64,000 nucleotides of DNA, from assembly GCA_956465555.1 (NCBI GenBank), contig OY101128.1, forward strand, positions 806,001 through 870,000. The letters run 5' to 3'. The stretch comes from Nitzschia sp. pyKryTriq1 (taxonomy: Eukaryota; Bacillariophyta; Bacillariophyceae; Bacillariales; Bacillariaceae). A program made the translations under genes and the position numbers. Below, piece after piece: positions 1 through 11,520 of the stretch (positions within the stretch are counted from its first letter, which is position 1; every line of letters starts with the position of its first letter). A model generated the notes under the pieces. The model had not been told where the DNA came from, did no database searches, and saw only the letters and a program-made list of their open reading frames with translations.

Positions 1-1168
1 CAGGTTTGGAAGCGAGTCGTTTGGGGCTCCAGACTACCATGCAATGCGACAAACCCATGGGTGCTTTTTGCATAAAGCTTTCTTGAACATTTTCCCAGTT
101 CACATTGTCAAACGATTGGGATTCGTGAAAGAGAACACGGGCAATGTAGGTTTGGCCTGGTGGATAGGCCCCCGACAACATTTGCGACAGACCAGCAAAA
201 GTCATATCCTGGAAGGAACTACTACTTTCGGGGAGCAACGGCTTCACTGGAAATTTATCCAAAGCAAGTGGCGCCACTTGTTCCTGAAACTGTTCTTCCG
301 AATCTGCCCTCCAAGTCTGAATCACCATGACAACTTTGGGTACTTTCAGAACGTCGGCCAAAGGTGGAGGCGTAGAAGCCAAGTTGATGGTCAATTCCAA
401 GTTCTTCGTGTCGCTGCCTTCCTTTTCTTCGTTTCTATAGTAGTCATTCAGAAAGTGGATAATTTTGGAGTAGGATTCCACGGGAAAGAAGTCCATCTTG
501 AGACGGATAATGGCGGGCACCTTGGCCAGACGGATCTTAAATTCGACTACAACACCTGGAAAAGCGGAGGCAGAGCCTCGTACCATCCACATCCAATCAT
601 CATCGTCTTTATCGTTGTCGGATACAACCAGTAGGTTACCTTGGGGGTCAACGAGAGTCACCTGCTCAATGTGCTCCGCGGCGTACCCAAAATATGGCTG
701 GAACCAGCCCACTCCACCTCCCAAAAGGAAGCCACCCAATGGGACGCCCACACAGTGCCCACTCGAGAAGCACAAACCACTCTTGGCGGCTGCTTCGTTC
801 AAGTCGTTTCCCACCACGGCGGGGCCCACGGTAGCCGTGCCGGCTTCGGCATCAATCTCGAGAGCATTAAAGTGACTCATGTCAATCAAAAAGGCATTTT
901 CACGCAAATAACAGCCAAACCAATTGTGCCCCCCGGTTCGAACGGTCACGGTCAAGCCTTGTGCCATTGCAAACTGGATACACGCCTGTACATCACCTAC
1001 GGATTGACACAGAGCAATGTACGACGGGGCGGTGTTCTCATTCTTTGTAGTCGTCCGCTTGCCGTGCGCATTGACTGCAAAGTTGCGGCACCTAGCCTCT
1101 TCATACCCAGGAGATCCCTTTGCCAACAGTTGGCCATCAAGTCTAGGCAAGGAGGAGGTAACAGTCAT
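1..1168 (-). CDS. FAD-linked (berberine-bridge-type) oxidoreductase, N-terminal 389 residues, cut by the window edge
   Basis: The minus frame opens at the ATG at 1166-1168 and stays open to base 1, so the C-terminus lies outside the window. The N-terminal half matches the FAD_binding_4 (PCMH-type) fold. RTGGHNW near residue 78 carries the His that normally attaches FAD covalently. About 58 residues later, SSGHCVGVPLGGFLLGGG has a Cys placed six residues before the GG pair, as in bicovalently flavinylated BBE/GOOX enzymes. Further on, the sequence resembles the substrate domain of the family (DDDWMWMVRGSASAFPGVVV, then a beta-rich stretch). The family oxidises alcohols, sugars or alkaloids with O2; the substrate here cannot be told. 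I see no signal peptide at this start. The BBE C-terminal motif would lie beyond the edge. Confidence 0.85.
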   Translation of the reverse strand, partial: MTVTSSLPRLDGQLLAKGSPGYEEARCRNFAVNAHGKRTTTKNENTAPSYIALCQSVGDVQACIQFAMAQGLTVTVRTGGHNWFGCYLRENAFLIDMSHFNALEIDAEAGTATVGPAVVGNDLNEAAAKSGLCFSSGHCVGVPLGGFLLGGGVGWFQPYFGYAAEHIEQVTLVDPQGNLLVVSDNDKDDDDWMWMVRGSASAFPGVVVEFKIRLAKVPAIIRLKMDFFPVESYSKIIHFLNDYYRNEEKEGSDTKNLELTINLASTPPPLADVLKVPKVVMVIQTWRADSEEQFQEQVAPLALDKFPVKPLLPESSSSFQDMTFAGLSQMLSGAYPPGQTYIARVLFHESQSFDNVNWENVQESFMQKAPMGLSHCMVVWSPKRLASKP

Positions 1169-1586
1169 TATTTTCTTCCTCCTTTGCTTTTTAGTTGTTA
1201 GTTGACGAGTGTCGAGAGTCGAGAACCCTTATCTTACTCTTACCTGAAGGCTGACTGGAAAGATACGTCTTACGATGAGAACCAAGCGATACTGTATGTA
1301 GCGCTAGTAAAATAAAAAAATAAAAAACAAAAAGACGGGGATCTGAACCCCAAGCCTCTGATGTCAATATCCAAAACGACCTTGGTATCCTGGAATCAGT
1401 CACGTCTGTCCGTCGCGCACGTTTCTTGGGCATATATATAATTTGATACGACATCATCAGGACACACGACGGATTGCAAGCAGTGCGAGGTCTGTCATCC
1501 GTCACGAGGTTTGTGACGCGTCGCGAATATGGCTGTACTAAAGTATAGGATTCTTCGCGTGGACCGCGAGTGGCCTGGTACAAAAC
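1169..1586. other. Intergenic stretch with a tRNA-like/Pol III-like segment
   Basis: No convincing protein gene. On the minus strand, about 1334-1350, GGGGTTCAGATCCCC forms a T-arm-like hairpin close to the Pol III B box (GGTTCRANNCC, one mismatch). It is followed by T-runs (TTTTT, TTTTTT, TTTTTTT within 1302-1335) that would stop Pol III. I could not fold a convincing complete tRNA around it. Confidence 0.3.
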
Positions 1587-1877
1587 TCAACGCAGAACTC
1601 CGTACAAAATTTGGTTGAGGTGATTTAATTGTCTGGCAGCGGCCAGATTGCGTGATAATTCTCCGTCCATAGCGTCGGGAGGTTTCATCGGAATCTCGCC
1701 GTCGCCCCAGATAATCGTCTCGCGATTAAAGTCGAGAACGATTCCGAGCTCTCTGAGGAGGTCTCGGCCTATGATAATATCGTAGCCACCTAGACTCTGT
1801 TTGCTGGCGTGAATTTCGGAGTGGATCACTCGCGAAACGCTAAATTCAGGTAGTGTGAAGCACGTTTGCGCTCGCAT
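1587..1877 (-). mobile_element. Ty3/gypsy LTR-retrotransposon fossil, aspartic-protease end
   Basis: A minus-strand fragment carries the distal part of a retropepsin-like protease: GYDIIIGRDLLRELGI followed by LDF and IIWGDGEIPMK. This is the typical YDxILGRDLL...I.W....PMK pattern of Ty3/gypsy Pro domains. Related but degraded sequence may extend to about 2070. No reverse transcriptase, RNase H, integrase or LTR is visible next to it. It is a broken, partial relic. Its age cannot be set without a sister copy. Confidence 0.7.
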
Positions 1878-3147
1878 CGTCGTTTCGAATTTGCCGGCGG
1901 CGCTAGACCAGACCTGTTTGGCAGTTGTAGTCTAGTACATAGACTTGTAGTTTCTGTTGAGTCTTTGCAACGGACGGGGGCCAGTCGTACGTCGCGCGTC
2001 TCACACGCACCCGAGTCATTACGGGCCGACCACGTCATCGACTGGTCGTGGCTAGGGCGTCTGCGCATGCACGGCGCGCACTAGCGTGGAAGATCCTTCA
2101 GGACATTATCTACCGACGACGGGCAGACTATGGTCGTACGAGTCGCGTAGACCGTGTGTATTGTACTACGGAGAGCTCGAAACTTTATCTTTTTTTGTGT
2201 TTTGATTGGCTCTTGGCGGTTTGTACCAGAGTCTACAGTAACCGTCTACGGTGTACGTGATCGAAGTGTCGTGCTGGTACTCATCAAGATAGATCTTCGC
2301 ATTATTATTTGTAAGATACTCTATAAATAATGATCAAACATAAAATGTCCGAGTTTTCAAAGTCAAGGTGAAGTACTTTATCGTACTACTACGAATATGA
2401 TGCAGTACAACGAACATGGCGACTTCCACTTCTCCATCCATCATCAGGATCACGATTGATGATTCGAAACACAAAACTGACTCTGCCGTGCATCCATGCA
2501 TGCATGCATACGTGGTCGGTAGGACGACGACTACTAACTGTACTACTACTTCTTGTCCGCCTTGGAGATTGAAGTGCCCTTTCCGATTCCCAGCTGTGTG
2601 GTCTTTGTCCTTTCCACGTGTTTGCACTTGTTGGATTTTCTACGAGGGCTACCAATCCGAACTCTGATAAATGTCGGAAATCTCATGCGTTGTCGAAGAA
2701 TGGTTCTTTCCTAAACGAGCTTATTGGACTTATTGTTGCCGAAATGTTTGATATTATTCTGAATATAGCCCTTGTTTATAGATTGTCTTGAAGGCTACGG
2801 AGAAACTGCATTTTCTACAGCGTTTCGAATATATGGACTGTACTGGTACTGAACTGGTACTGTAAGCGAGGGGCGAGCACCGTTTCTACCCCTAACTTCC
2901 AGAAGTTTTTCCGCGCTACGAGTACTGTATTCGTAAGTAGCTAATAGCGTGGCCCCTCGCTCGGTGGTTTTCCGTGAGCTCACAAAATTCTCGTTGCCTC
3001 ACAGCACAAGTAGTCGACTGCACCGTGAGTAAGACCACATGAAGGGAGAACCACAAGTTGCGACTCTACTACTACTGCTAGACTGACTAACTAACTACAA
3101 CATCGTGATTCGTGATCATTCATAACCAACCAACAAACAAAGCAACA
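1878..3147. other. Intergenic; upstream region of the HA-domain gene
   Basis: No gene that I can support. It contains a short GCATGC repeat near 2490-2510 and a palindromic GTAC cluster at 2836-2864 (copies of GTACTGGTACTG), about 290 bp upstream of the start codon at 3148. Just before that start the leader contains AACCAACCAACAAACAAAGC. Confidence 0.5.
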
Positions 3148-4191
3148 ATGAATCACCAATCTAATGATCTTTTTGCTCATAGTCTTTCCATGCTGAAGAA
3201 TGATAGCTGGTCTGGCGAGAAGCTGTCTATCCGCCGAAAGGTGGCACCTGCCGTTGTTTCTGGAGCGTTCAAAAAGAGCAAAGTGTCGCCATCGTTTCTC
3301 AAGCCCTCATCCGAGGACAGCAACAATAGCAGCAGCAACAGCCCGTTTCTCCTAGAACCGACACCGATTGCTCCCAGCAGAATGACAATCGTGCACCGGG
3401 TCGAGTTTTCGGATTCTAATCTCATGGAGCATGATGTCTGTTTCAAGTCTTGTCTCTCCCCTCTTTTGATTCATCCGAACGCCGTGTGGTCCTCGGCTAT
3501 TTCCTGCGGCAACATGGAGGCTGCCACGAGCCAGATGCAAGGCCTTGTGCTTGCCCGTCGGCAGCAGCAGCAACAACAACAACATCAGTTGGGTATGCCC
3601 AATTTTGTTTCTTCCGAGGACCTATCCGGCACAACAGCGGCAACGAAACAATCATTGGGCTGCAGCAGCCGTTCTCAGCGAGAAAGCCACCTCGAGAAAT
3701 GGAATCAAAGATTCCGAGATCTCGTGGACTTCCGCAAAGTATATGGACACTGTCTGGTGCCCTTGGAGTTCCCAGAGAACCCCCCACTGGCGCACTGGGT
3801 CAAACGCCAACGCTGCCAGTACAAGGCGAAAATGGAAGGAAGACATTCAACTCTTTCCATCGAGAGACAAGAGGCTCTGGAAGATATGGGATTCATCTGG
3901 GACTCACATAAGGCTACTTGGGAAGAACGACTCAATGAAATCATTCGATTCAAAGCGATGCACGGGCATACGAACATTCCCAGCAAGTACTCACACAACC
4001 CTCAACTGTGCATCTGGGTCAAGTGTCAACGTCGGCAATTCAAGCTATTTTTGGAAAACAAAAAGTCTAACATGACGCCCGAGCGGGTCCAGCGTCTCTC
4101 CGATATCGGCTTTGACTGGGCTCCGAGACAAAGGAAACTAGGATCCTCATCTGGTAGCCTCTGCGGCAGCATGTCATCTGACTTGTTTTGA
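3148..4191 (+). CDS. Helicase-associated (HA) domain protein, two HA repeats
   Basis: 347 residues. The open frame starts upstream at a GTG; I take the first in-frame ATG (MNHQSNDLFAHS), which has A at -3. Residues 1-180 are low complexity, with Ser/Asn runs and a Gln tract. Two helicase-associated domains (PF03457) follow at about 183-255 and 256-335. Each has the hallmark W..R...L..F....GH..VP and later LA/WVK.QR.Q.K, ending in L...GF.W. There is no helicase motor. Free-standing HA-repeat proteins are very numerous in diatoms and are thought to bind nucleic acid, but their roles are mostly unknown. The next gene points toward it, with a 179 bp gap. Confidence 0.85.
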   Translation: MNHQSNDLFAHSLSMLKNDSWSGEKLSIRRKVAPAVVSGAFKKSKVSPSFLKPSSEDSNNSSSNSPFLLEPTPIAPSRMTIVHRVEFSDSNLMEHDVCFKSCLSPLLIHPNAVWSSAISCGNMEAATSQMQGLVLARRQQQQQQQHQLGMPNFVSSEDLSGTTAATKQSLGCSSRSQRESHLEKWNQRFRDLVDFRKVYGHCLVPLEFPENPPLAHWVKRQRCQYKAKMEGRHSTLSIERQEALEDMGFIWDSHKATWEERLNEIIRFKAMHGHTNIPSKYSHNPQLCIWVKCQRRQFKLFLENKKSNMTPERVQRLSDIGFDWAPRQRKLGSSSGSLCGSMSSDLF

Positions 4192-4370
4192 AGGCGGGTA
4201 ACGATAACAATTTAGCAAAAGTTCACCAGACTCATCTACATTTATTCATTCACCTGGATTTTACTACTCAAGTAGCGTACGAAGTAGTCTACGAGTAGCT
4301 CCTAGTAGAGTAGAAAGTACTGAGTGTACTTGGTATCGAGATGAACTAAAATACCCTATGTTATCATCAT

Positions 4371-7300
4371 TTACTTTCTCTTTCTCGTGCTCGCCCTTGT
4401 AGGTGGACGGGGAGGGAGTCCTTCTTTCTTAGCTCGAGTCGCTGGTTTCGCTGGCGCTTCATCCTTGGCCTTACTTCTAGTAGACCTAAGGGATCTTTTT
4501 GCAGTGGAAGAGGCACTGGCCACCGAATCATCATCGTCTGCAGCGGCGACGGTAGAAGCAGCAGCACCAGCACCAGCAGCAGTCGACCTGCTGCCTCCTC
4601 GGCTGGCCGTCGATGTCACGGACTGATTATCATCAGCATCGGTGTCGTCTTCTTTCTTCGCTTTTTTGGCCGCACGACCACGAGTGCTACGAGTACGGCT
4701 CGCCGCTGATGTCACAGACTGGTCATCCTTATCGTCGTCCTCGTCGTCATTCACGGTTTTCTTGCCCCTTGCCCTGGTGGTGCGCTTGGCGCTGGTACTA
4801 GTCTCCGCCGTGTCATCGGACTTTTGTTGAGGCTTGGATCGAGTCGTACGCCGAATGGAGGGGCGAGAAGAGGTGGCGGACTCCTCATCTTCCTTATCAT
4901 CGCCATCAGAATCATCTTTGCCTTTTTTGGATGCTGCCGCGCGGGTTATTCGTTTTGCCGTTTTCGGCTTTTCGTCCTCGTCATCATTGTCCTTGTCTTT
5001 CCTGGATCTGGTGGATCTTTTAGTTGAGGCAGTACCGACCACCGAGGCATCATCTGCAGCCGGCTGTTTGGGCGCCCGACCACGCCCAGTACGGCTGGCC
5101 GTTGATGCCACAGACTGATCTTCGCCATCGTCGTCCTCCGCTTTCTTGCCTCGACCACGAGCAGTACGGCTGGCCGTTGATGCCACCGACTGATCCTCGC
5201 CGTCGTCATTCTCGGCTTTCTTGCCTCTAATCCTGGTGCTGGTGCGCGTTGCGCTGGTCGCCGACTCGTCTGCGTTTTGAGGCTTGGATCGATTAGAACG
5301 TCGAGAGGCGGGGCGAGATGAGGCGGCTGATTCATCATCCTCAACTTCTAGAGCTTTGGAGCGCGTGTTGCGGGTACTTCTCTTGGTTTTCGAAGAAGCC
5401 GGTTTTTCGTCGTCTTCGCTGACTGCCGGTGAATCATCTGCCGGTGTCCTTTGCCGTTTGCTCCGTCGCACAGGCGCACTCTCGGCTCTCGAATCCTTCG
5501 ATTCATCGTCATCCTTACTCTCGTGACCATCTTCGTTTTCCTGCAAAGTAATCTCTTCAGGTTTATCCTCGATGCCCCGTCGAGAAGGGACCATTGCAGA
5601 GATTGGAACTGAATCGTCGTTGGCGCCACTTGCTTCGTCGGTCGGCTGCACGGGAGCCTGCTCATCTTTCTCTTGGTGCGAATCTTCCACCTGGGGCTCT
5701 CCAGTCTTCGATACTCCCTCTGTCTTGGGGATTTCTTGAACTGAATCATCGCCGCTGCCTTCCTGCTCCTCGACACTTGCTTCCTCGGCCACCTCGGACC
5801 CTTCAGCCTTCGGAACTCCCTCTTCCTGGGGAATATCTTTTGATTGGGACTCTTGCGCCATTGCGGCAACCTCTTGCTCGTCTTGTGCTTCATTATTGAC
5901 TTCGACAAGCATTCCAGTACTTTCAACTGTCGACGCAGGTTTGGTGTCCATCTCTGCATCAGACGCACCCTCTTCAAGCAGATCTTCTCCAACCAGGATG
6001 TCGTCCTTGGTTGGGTCGCCGGTAACTTCTGCCATTTCAACGCTGTCATTATTCTCGACGGGGGCAAACTCCATGTGCTCACTTTCAGGTGGATCTGCTG
6101 GCTCCATCACTGCATCATTTGTAGCCACTTCCCCTTCAATCATGGGTATATCTTCGATGCGTTCCATATTGTCATCAACGTCCATCCCAAGCCCTTGACC
6201 CGGACTTTCTGTTTCCATGAAATTATCTTGATTCGCAACAGGACTGGCGTAGGCATTCAGAGATTCCGAGGTTGGTTCCACGGCCATTTCGGTGACTGTC
6301 TTCTCCATTGTCTCTTCGTGCTCTACCGAGTTGTCACCGTGAATCATAGGCCCTTCGGCCTCGCTATCACCGTGATCAGCGGTATCCTCTGTCATTTCAA
6401 GACTTTCAGTTGCCATGGTGGAATCTGCCTCTTTGTCGTCCTCTACTGAGGCAAAGTTATCGGAATCATTGTGGCCCTCTTCGTCCTGCTCCGCTACTTT
6501 GTTTTCGTCGTCGACGTCAATCGGAGAGTGCTCCGCAGGCTTGTCCTCATCTTTACCTCCGGTTGGTTGAGCCGCGGCTTCGGCGGCCTTCGCTGCACTT
6601 GACCGCCTGCCTTTCAGGTGTAGCCGTTGCGCGGATTTAGCAAAGTCCAGTAACGAAGTAGGATCTTTTTCATGTTCGGAAGTAGGTGAATACGAATAGT
6701 CACGAGCCTCGGCGGTTTCTTCTAACTCTGAAGACTCGGCTCCAAGATCTTCTTCGTGCTCGTCGGCCGCGTCCATGTCGTCTGAAGAGTGTGGTCCGCT
6801 GTGTCGAACTGGTTCTATCTCCTTCCTGGGAGCCACGCTCACTTCAAACTTCTGTGCCTCCTGCGCAGCACGTCGCTCCTCTTCTTCATCTTCAGTGTGA
6901 ATTGCCTCTGAAACTTCCTCCTCAGTATATCTGGAATTGGGCGAACATAGAAAATAAATGGTGAGGATTAATGTCTTAACTGGACTCATTTCAAACTACC
7001 GCAAAGACGTACCCATGTGTATCCTCTGGCTCGTAGCCATCTTCAAGCTGACTTGCATACCCGGTCCTGGCGCGCAAGACATCTGCTCGCCTGTCGGCAT
7101 CGGCTAACATATTTGCTCTACTACTCGTCGCCTGCTCCGTTTCCTCCTCAGTGGTGTCCCCACCAAATTCCCCGCCGACGGCGGCATCCTCCGTTTCTGC
7201 CTTCTCAACTTCTATGGCTCGTTCTTCTTCGTCGTCGGTGGCATCACTCTCCGCGTTGTCTCGCTCTTCGTTGACTGAACTTTCAAAAGCCGGCATCTTG

Positions 7301-10300
7301 GTATCTTCTGGCTCGGATTCGTGATGATCTGCTTTGGACTCCTCTTCTGGGAGCTTCGTTTCTTCGACTTGAGGCGGAGTAGGAAGCTTTGTTTCAATTT
7401 GACTATTTTCCAAGGGTACCCCCTCGGGAATAGATGGCATGGCCGCGTTCTCAAATATTGATGCGATAGTATTGGCAGCGTCATTGTCCTTTTCACCTGA
7501 GTTATCAGCTTCCTCTGGATTCATGCTCTGAGCGAACGGGCTTTTCGACTCGCTTGGGACAGGTGCAGCTTCCTCCACCTCTGACCGACCTTCCTCCTCT
7601 TCACTGTCATCGATGATCTCCACAACATCCCCTTGGTCTTGGTGGATTTCTTCTTCTTCCTCCTCTTCTTCTTCCGAGTCTTGTTGGGCATCGTTGTCAT
7701 CGCCTGAAGGTTGCTGGATGATTAACCCATATCTTCCAGGTTCCACGGCATTTTGTGGTGCAAGCACCTGAATTTCCTCCTCTCCTGAGTGCTCGTCGTC
7801 GTCGGAACTGTCAGCACGAAGAGCTTCTCCCTGAGCACGAGCTATTCGATGGGGTCCACCATGAAGACTGTCGTCATATTCGTCTTGGATATCGCGGGCG
7901 TTATCCGCATTCTGGAATTGGTCGCTGTCGGAGTAGCGTTCATCAGAATCGTTGTCCAGATCGTGTCGGGCATGATCACCCATGTGACCAGGAGGAACGA
8001 CGGGCTCGTCGTCCTCGGAATCTCGAATGACGACGGCTTCGTTCTCACCTCCACCAGCGCCGCCGCCATCCGAGGAAGAATCATCGTCGGCTTCTTCTTC
8101 CTCCTCCTCTTCCTCCGAAGAGCTGCGATCGTGCTCATCTGCAGAATCTTGCTCCTCCTCGTCCGAATACATATGACCGATGCCTCTTTGTTGCACATGA
8201 GCTTTCGCATCTGGGTCTTCTTCTTCAGAATCCTGCTCGTCCTCGTCCGAATAATTGAGACCAGAGGCTCTATCGTGGTGACGCGGTTTCTCGTCTTGAT
8301 GATCTTCCTCTTCCGACGAAGAAGAATACATCCCACGTTCGTCCTCGTGCTGCTTGGGCTTGCCACGCTGCATTTCAGTTGAGCGGTCTTCCTCCTCGTA
8401 TTCATAGAATTCTTCTTCGTCATTGTCATCCATTCCCCCAAGTGACTCATGATGCGTCGATGGGTCTCTGCGAACGGCAGCAGGCTTCGAGTCTTCAACA
8501 ATCTCAACCACATCGTCGTCGTCATCGTCCACGTCGACGGGCTCGACTCGATTTGGCGGAGCTGCGTATTCTTGTTCCAAGTGTTGCCTGGCTTTCGGAT
8601 CTAGGGCCTCATCTTCTTCCGACGCCTGCTCGTCGTCTACATCAAAGGCCTCTTCATCTTGTTCCTCCGATTCTTGTTCCTCCGATTCGTAATCCTCGGA
8701 TTTATAGTCTTCTTCTTCCTCCTCCTCCTCCTCTTCTTCTTGTTGATCAACAGCGACGTCGCCGTCAACATCAAGGGCATCTGGTTCTTCTTCCTCCTCG
8801 GGTGCCATGGGCTCGTCTTGCGGCGGTGCAGTTAGGGCCGCAACCGTTGGAACTGGTTCTGGTTCCGGTAGTTCTGCTTCGACAATGGGTGCGGTAATCG
8901 CAGCAACCTTGGTTTCTTCTACTACCACGGGCTCTGCCTCGACCAATCGCGTCAGATCAAGGACTTGGGAGGAATTGCCTTTTTCATCCTTGGCCAACAA
9001 TGATTCGGGAATCGGATTGCTGTGCGACAGAAACTCCGCGGCCCAGACATCTAAATCTGAAGTGGTTGAGGCGGACAGTAGAGATACCCCATTGATCTTT
9101 TTGTGGTTATTCTCTTGCAAAGGAATGGGCCACGTTGTATCTTGCAGAAACTGCAATACAGTCATGGTCCCCAATCCCCGACATTTGAACAATAGTCGGA
9201 GTAGAGTTTGCTGACAGGCGACCAAGACGTAGTGTTTTTCCTCCAGTGTCGCGAGCGGATGATCCCATACTGTTTGTGACAAGGTTTGATAAAAGTCCAT
9301 CATACTTCCGCGCCCATAGGCCCCCATCCCACTGACGACTCCATTATACAAGAGTTCTCGTTTGGGAATGTAGTCGGGCGTCGAATGGTTGCCGTCCAAA
9401 AATATTTTCCCTTGTCTCAAGAGATGTTGCCAAATATGAAGATAGGCTTCATCCTTCCAGAATCCATCCAAATGGGGATGGTGTTCCATGGTTCGCACCA
9501 AGTCGATTGCTCTCAAAATATCGTCTTGCAAGAGCCAAGCCCCCAAATGAGTGAGAAGAGGATACCGTGGAGTAAGACAGCGTTCCGGGACGAGGCCATT
9601 ATTTGCGGAAGGAACCTCCTTCCGTTGTTGTTGTTCGTCGCCGCCACCGGTTGGCTCTTTGATCTTTTGAATGTACACTGATGGCTGCTCTCGGTTCAAA
9701 AAGTCGCAGCAAGCACGAATGGTTGCCTGGATTTCTGCTTCTGTCAATGCTTCGTCTGGGGAGTAAACTGGTTCCAATAAATGTTCGCAAATGGCAGCCC
9801 GGAGTGGATAGTAGTCTAGACAGAGAACTTCTTTGAGAACAGATAAAGTGGACTCACTGAAAACGATGATATGATGACGGCGCGAGGGGGTGCGTGTCAG
9901 CATGCAGCACAACACATAGACCACGTAACGTAAAACATAGTTCAAGACTTACCCCGTTCGAGTCACGTAATGATCCAACAAAAAGCAAGGCGTCAACCCT
10001 GCAATCCGATGTCCCTGCATTAAACACTGCATCCCCAAAACCGCCAAGGCAGACTGAATGTCTTCCGCAGTCATGGTTTTGAATATGTTGGGAAGACGAT
10101 ACACTTGATCGTGCAAGTATTGCCAGGAAGGACAAGAAGAAGGACATTCTTCATTCGTACTTGTACAATGCAAGAGAATACTAGAAAGCAAAATCGCCGT
10201 AGGAATCTTGTAGGCTCCCTTCAAGAGTCCATCAAAGGAATTTTCTAAGGACGACGACGACGACGAAAAGTATTGATAAGTCGTGCGTTGGCGTTTGGTA

Positions 10301-10761
10301 GGACGTGCTGCTGTGGCCTGCTCTGCTGCTGCTGTTTCACAAGCTTTGTAGAACCGTTTCCAAAGCTGAATCAACAAGTAGATTTTGTGTTCCTCCGGAT
10401 CCTCCGACGGTGCTTTGGCAAGCGCCTTCAAGTCGTCCATAGCAAGTGATGGAAGGATCCAACCCGCCATGCAAGATTCGTCCCCCGCCACAGCCAGCGC
10501 CGATAGCGCGGCGTCCCAAAGCTGCCCAGCGGTGAGTCCGTCGCGATCCAAGCATTGGATCATCCAAGCTACGCAGCAACACTGAAAGTACGTCTCCTTC
10601 TTCATCTTTTGCTGAAAGAATTGTCGATAGCACACGCGAGAGAACGTCTCCACTCTGCCGCCCTCGACTTTGACCGTGCCCCCCGAGGCCTCGGTCGCCA
10701 GGTCCGTCCACCACGGGCCCTCCTCGACGGGCGCCACGTTCTCTTGATTTTCCATGGCCAT
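4371..10761 (-). CDS. Giant acidic/basic low-complexity protein, three exons, function unknown
   Basis: I join three open frames: 10761-9953, 9856-7013 and 6930-4371. Introns lie at 9857-9952 (GTAAGT..TTTTCAG) and 6931-7012 (GTACGT..TTCCAG). Both keep the frame, giving 2070 residues. The start is ATG 10761 (MAMENQENVAPVEEG); a TTG precedes it in frame. Residues 1 to about 600 look folded and helical, rich in Leu, Cys and Trp. From about 600 to 1500 the chain is dominated by Glu/Asp/Ser runs with VVEIVEDS- and DVDDEQ-like motifs that resemble SUMO-interacting or CK2 sites. The last 350 residues alternate acidic blocks with basic RGRGKK-like blocks and repeated SVASTASRT units. The composition suggests a nuclear, chromatin- or nucleolus-associated scaffold, which is inference. 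I recognise no domain. Confidence 0.8.
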
Positions 10762-11520
10762 CAATTTGCTGTCAGGCGTAGGAGATTAGAGTGACGTGAA
10801 CTTTGATCCAATGCGGGTGGTGTACTCGTAATCTGTTGAAGATGGTGTATTCGTGATGATGATTGTCTCCGGTCTCCGGTTTTGAATGGACCCGCGGGGA
10901 GATCATATTATGTTCCCTTGCCATGGTCAAATCAAAATTTTGAAGTGCTCGTCGTCTATTTGCGCTGTCGTCTCTCCGTCGACCGCTTGTGGTCGAAATC
11001 TGAGAGCGCGTCGTATCTCCGGGTCTTGATTTCCAAGGTCGTATGGGTCGGAGCAACAATTACCGCTCCACTCTACTCTACTAGTAGAGGGTACATCATA
11101 GTCTACTAGTAGTCTATGATTCTAGCTACCGGTATGTGATAATATTATCTACAACAACCAATGCAACCCCGCTACTCGTAATCTACTCACTCTTTACTGC
11201 TCCGAAGTACTTGTACTGTACCAGTACATAGATTACTCTCTACTCGACTCTAGCTAGAGTAGCGAGAGAGAGAGAGCTCTCTCTACTCTACTACCAGTAG
11301 TAGAGGACGAATCTTTGCTCTACTGTACTGTACTCTTGACCCTTGCTCAAGTAGCTACGAGCACGTAAATTACATACATTCTACGTATAATGGCTAGAAA
11401 CTACATTCAGGCAACTCTATAATATATATTACATCTAACGATGTACGCTAAAAGATTCATGGCAGGTCCCAGCACTGCTCACGGTCGTCTGAATGAATCA
11501 CTATGGATACTCGTAATCTA
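10762..11520. promoter_or_regulatory. 5' region of the giant-protein gene, rich in short palindromes
   Basis: No gene seen. It holds CTACTAGTAG-type and GTAC-type palindromes at about 11080-11110 and 11207-11227 (GTACTTGTACTGTACCAGTA), then AG/CT-rich runs near 11262-11300. It lies upstream of the start at 10761 and downstream of the zinc-finger gene's stop at 11521. Confidence 0.4.

Noticed and set aside
44-1205. Plus-strand open frames at the left edge
   Set aside because: They are shadows of the minus-strand FAD oxidase, whose translation shows the expected flavin motifs.
1191-1583. 130-residue minus-strand open frame
   Set aside because: Odd composition and no family pattern; it overlaps the tRNA-like and T-rich segment.
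5844-6449. 201-residue plus-strand open frame inside the giant gene
   Set aside because: Antisense shadow of a Glu/Ser-rich coding region, which routinely yields Phe/Ser-rich frames.
4371-10761. Three separate genes instead of one
   Set aside because: Both junctions have good donor and acceptor sites, the splices keep the frame, and the second and third frames lack a credible start of their own.
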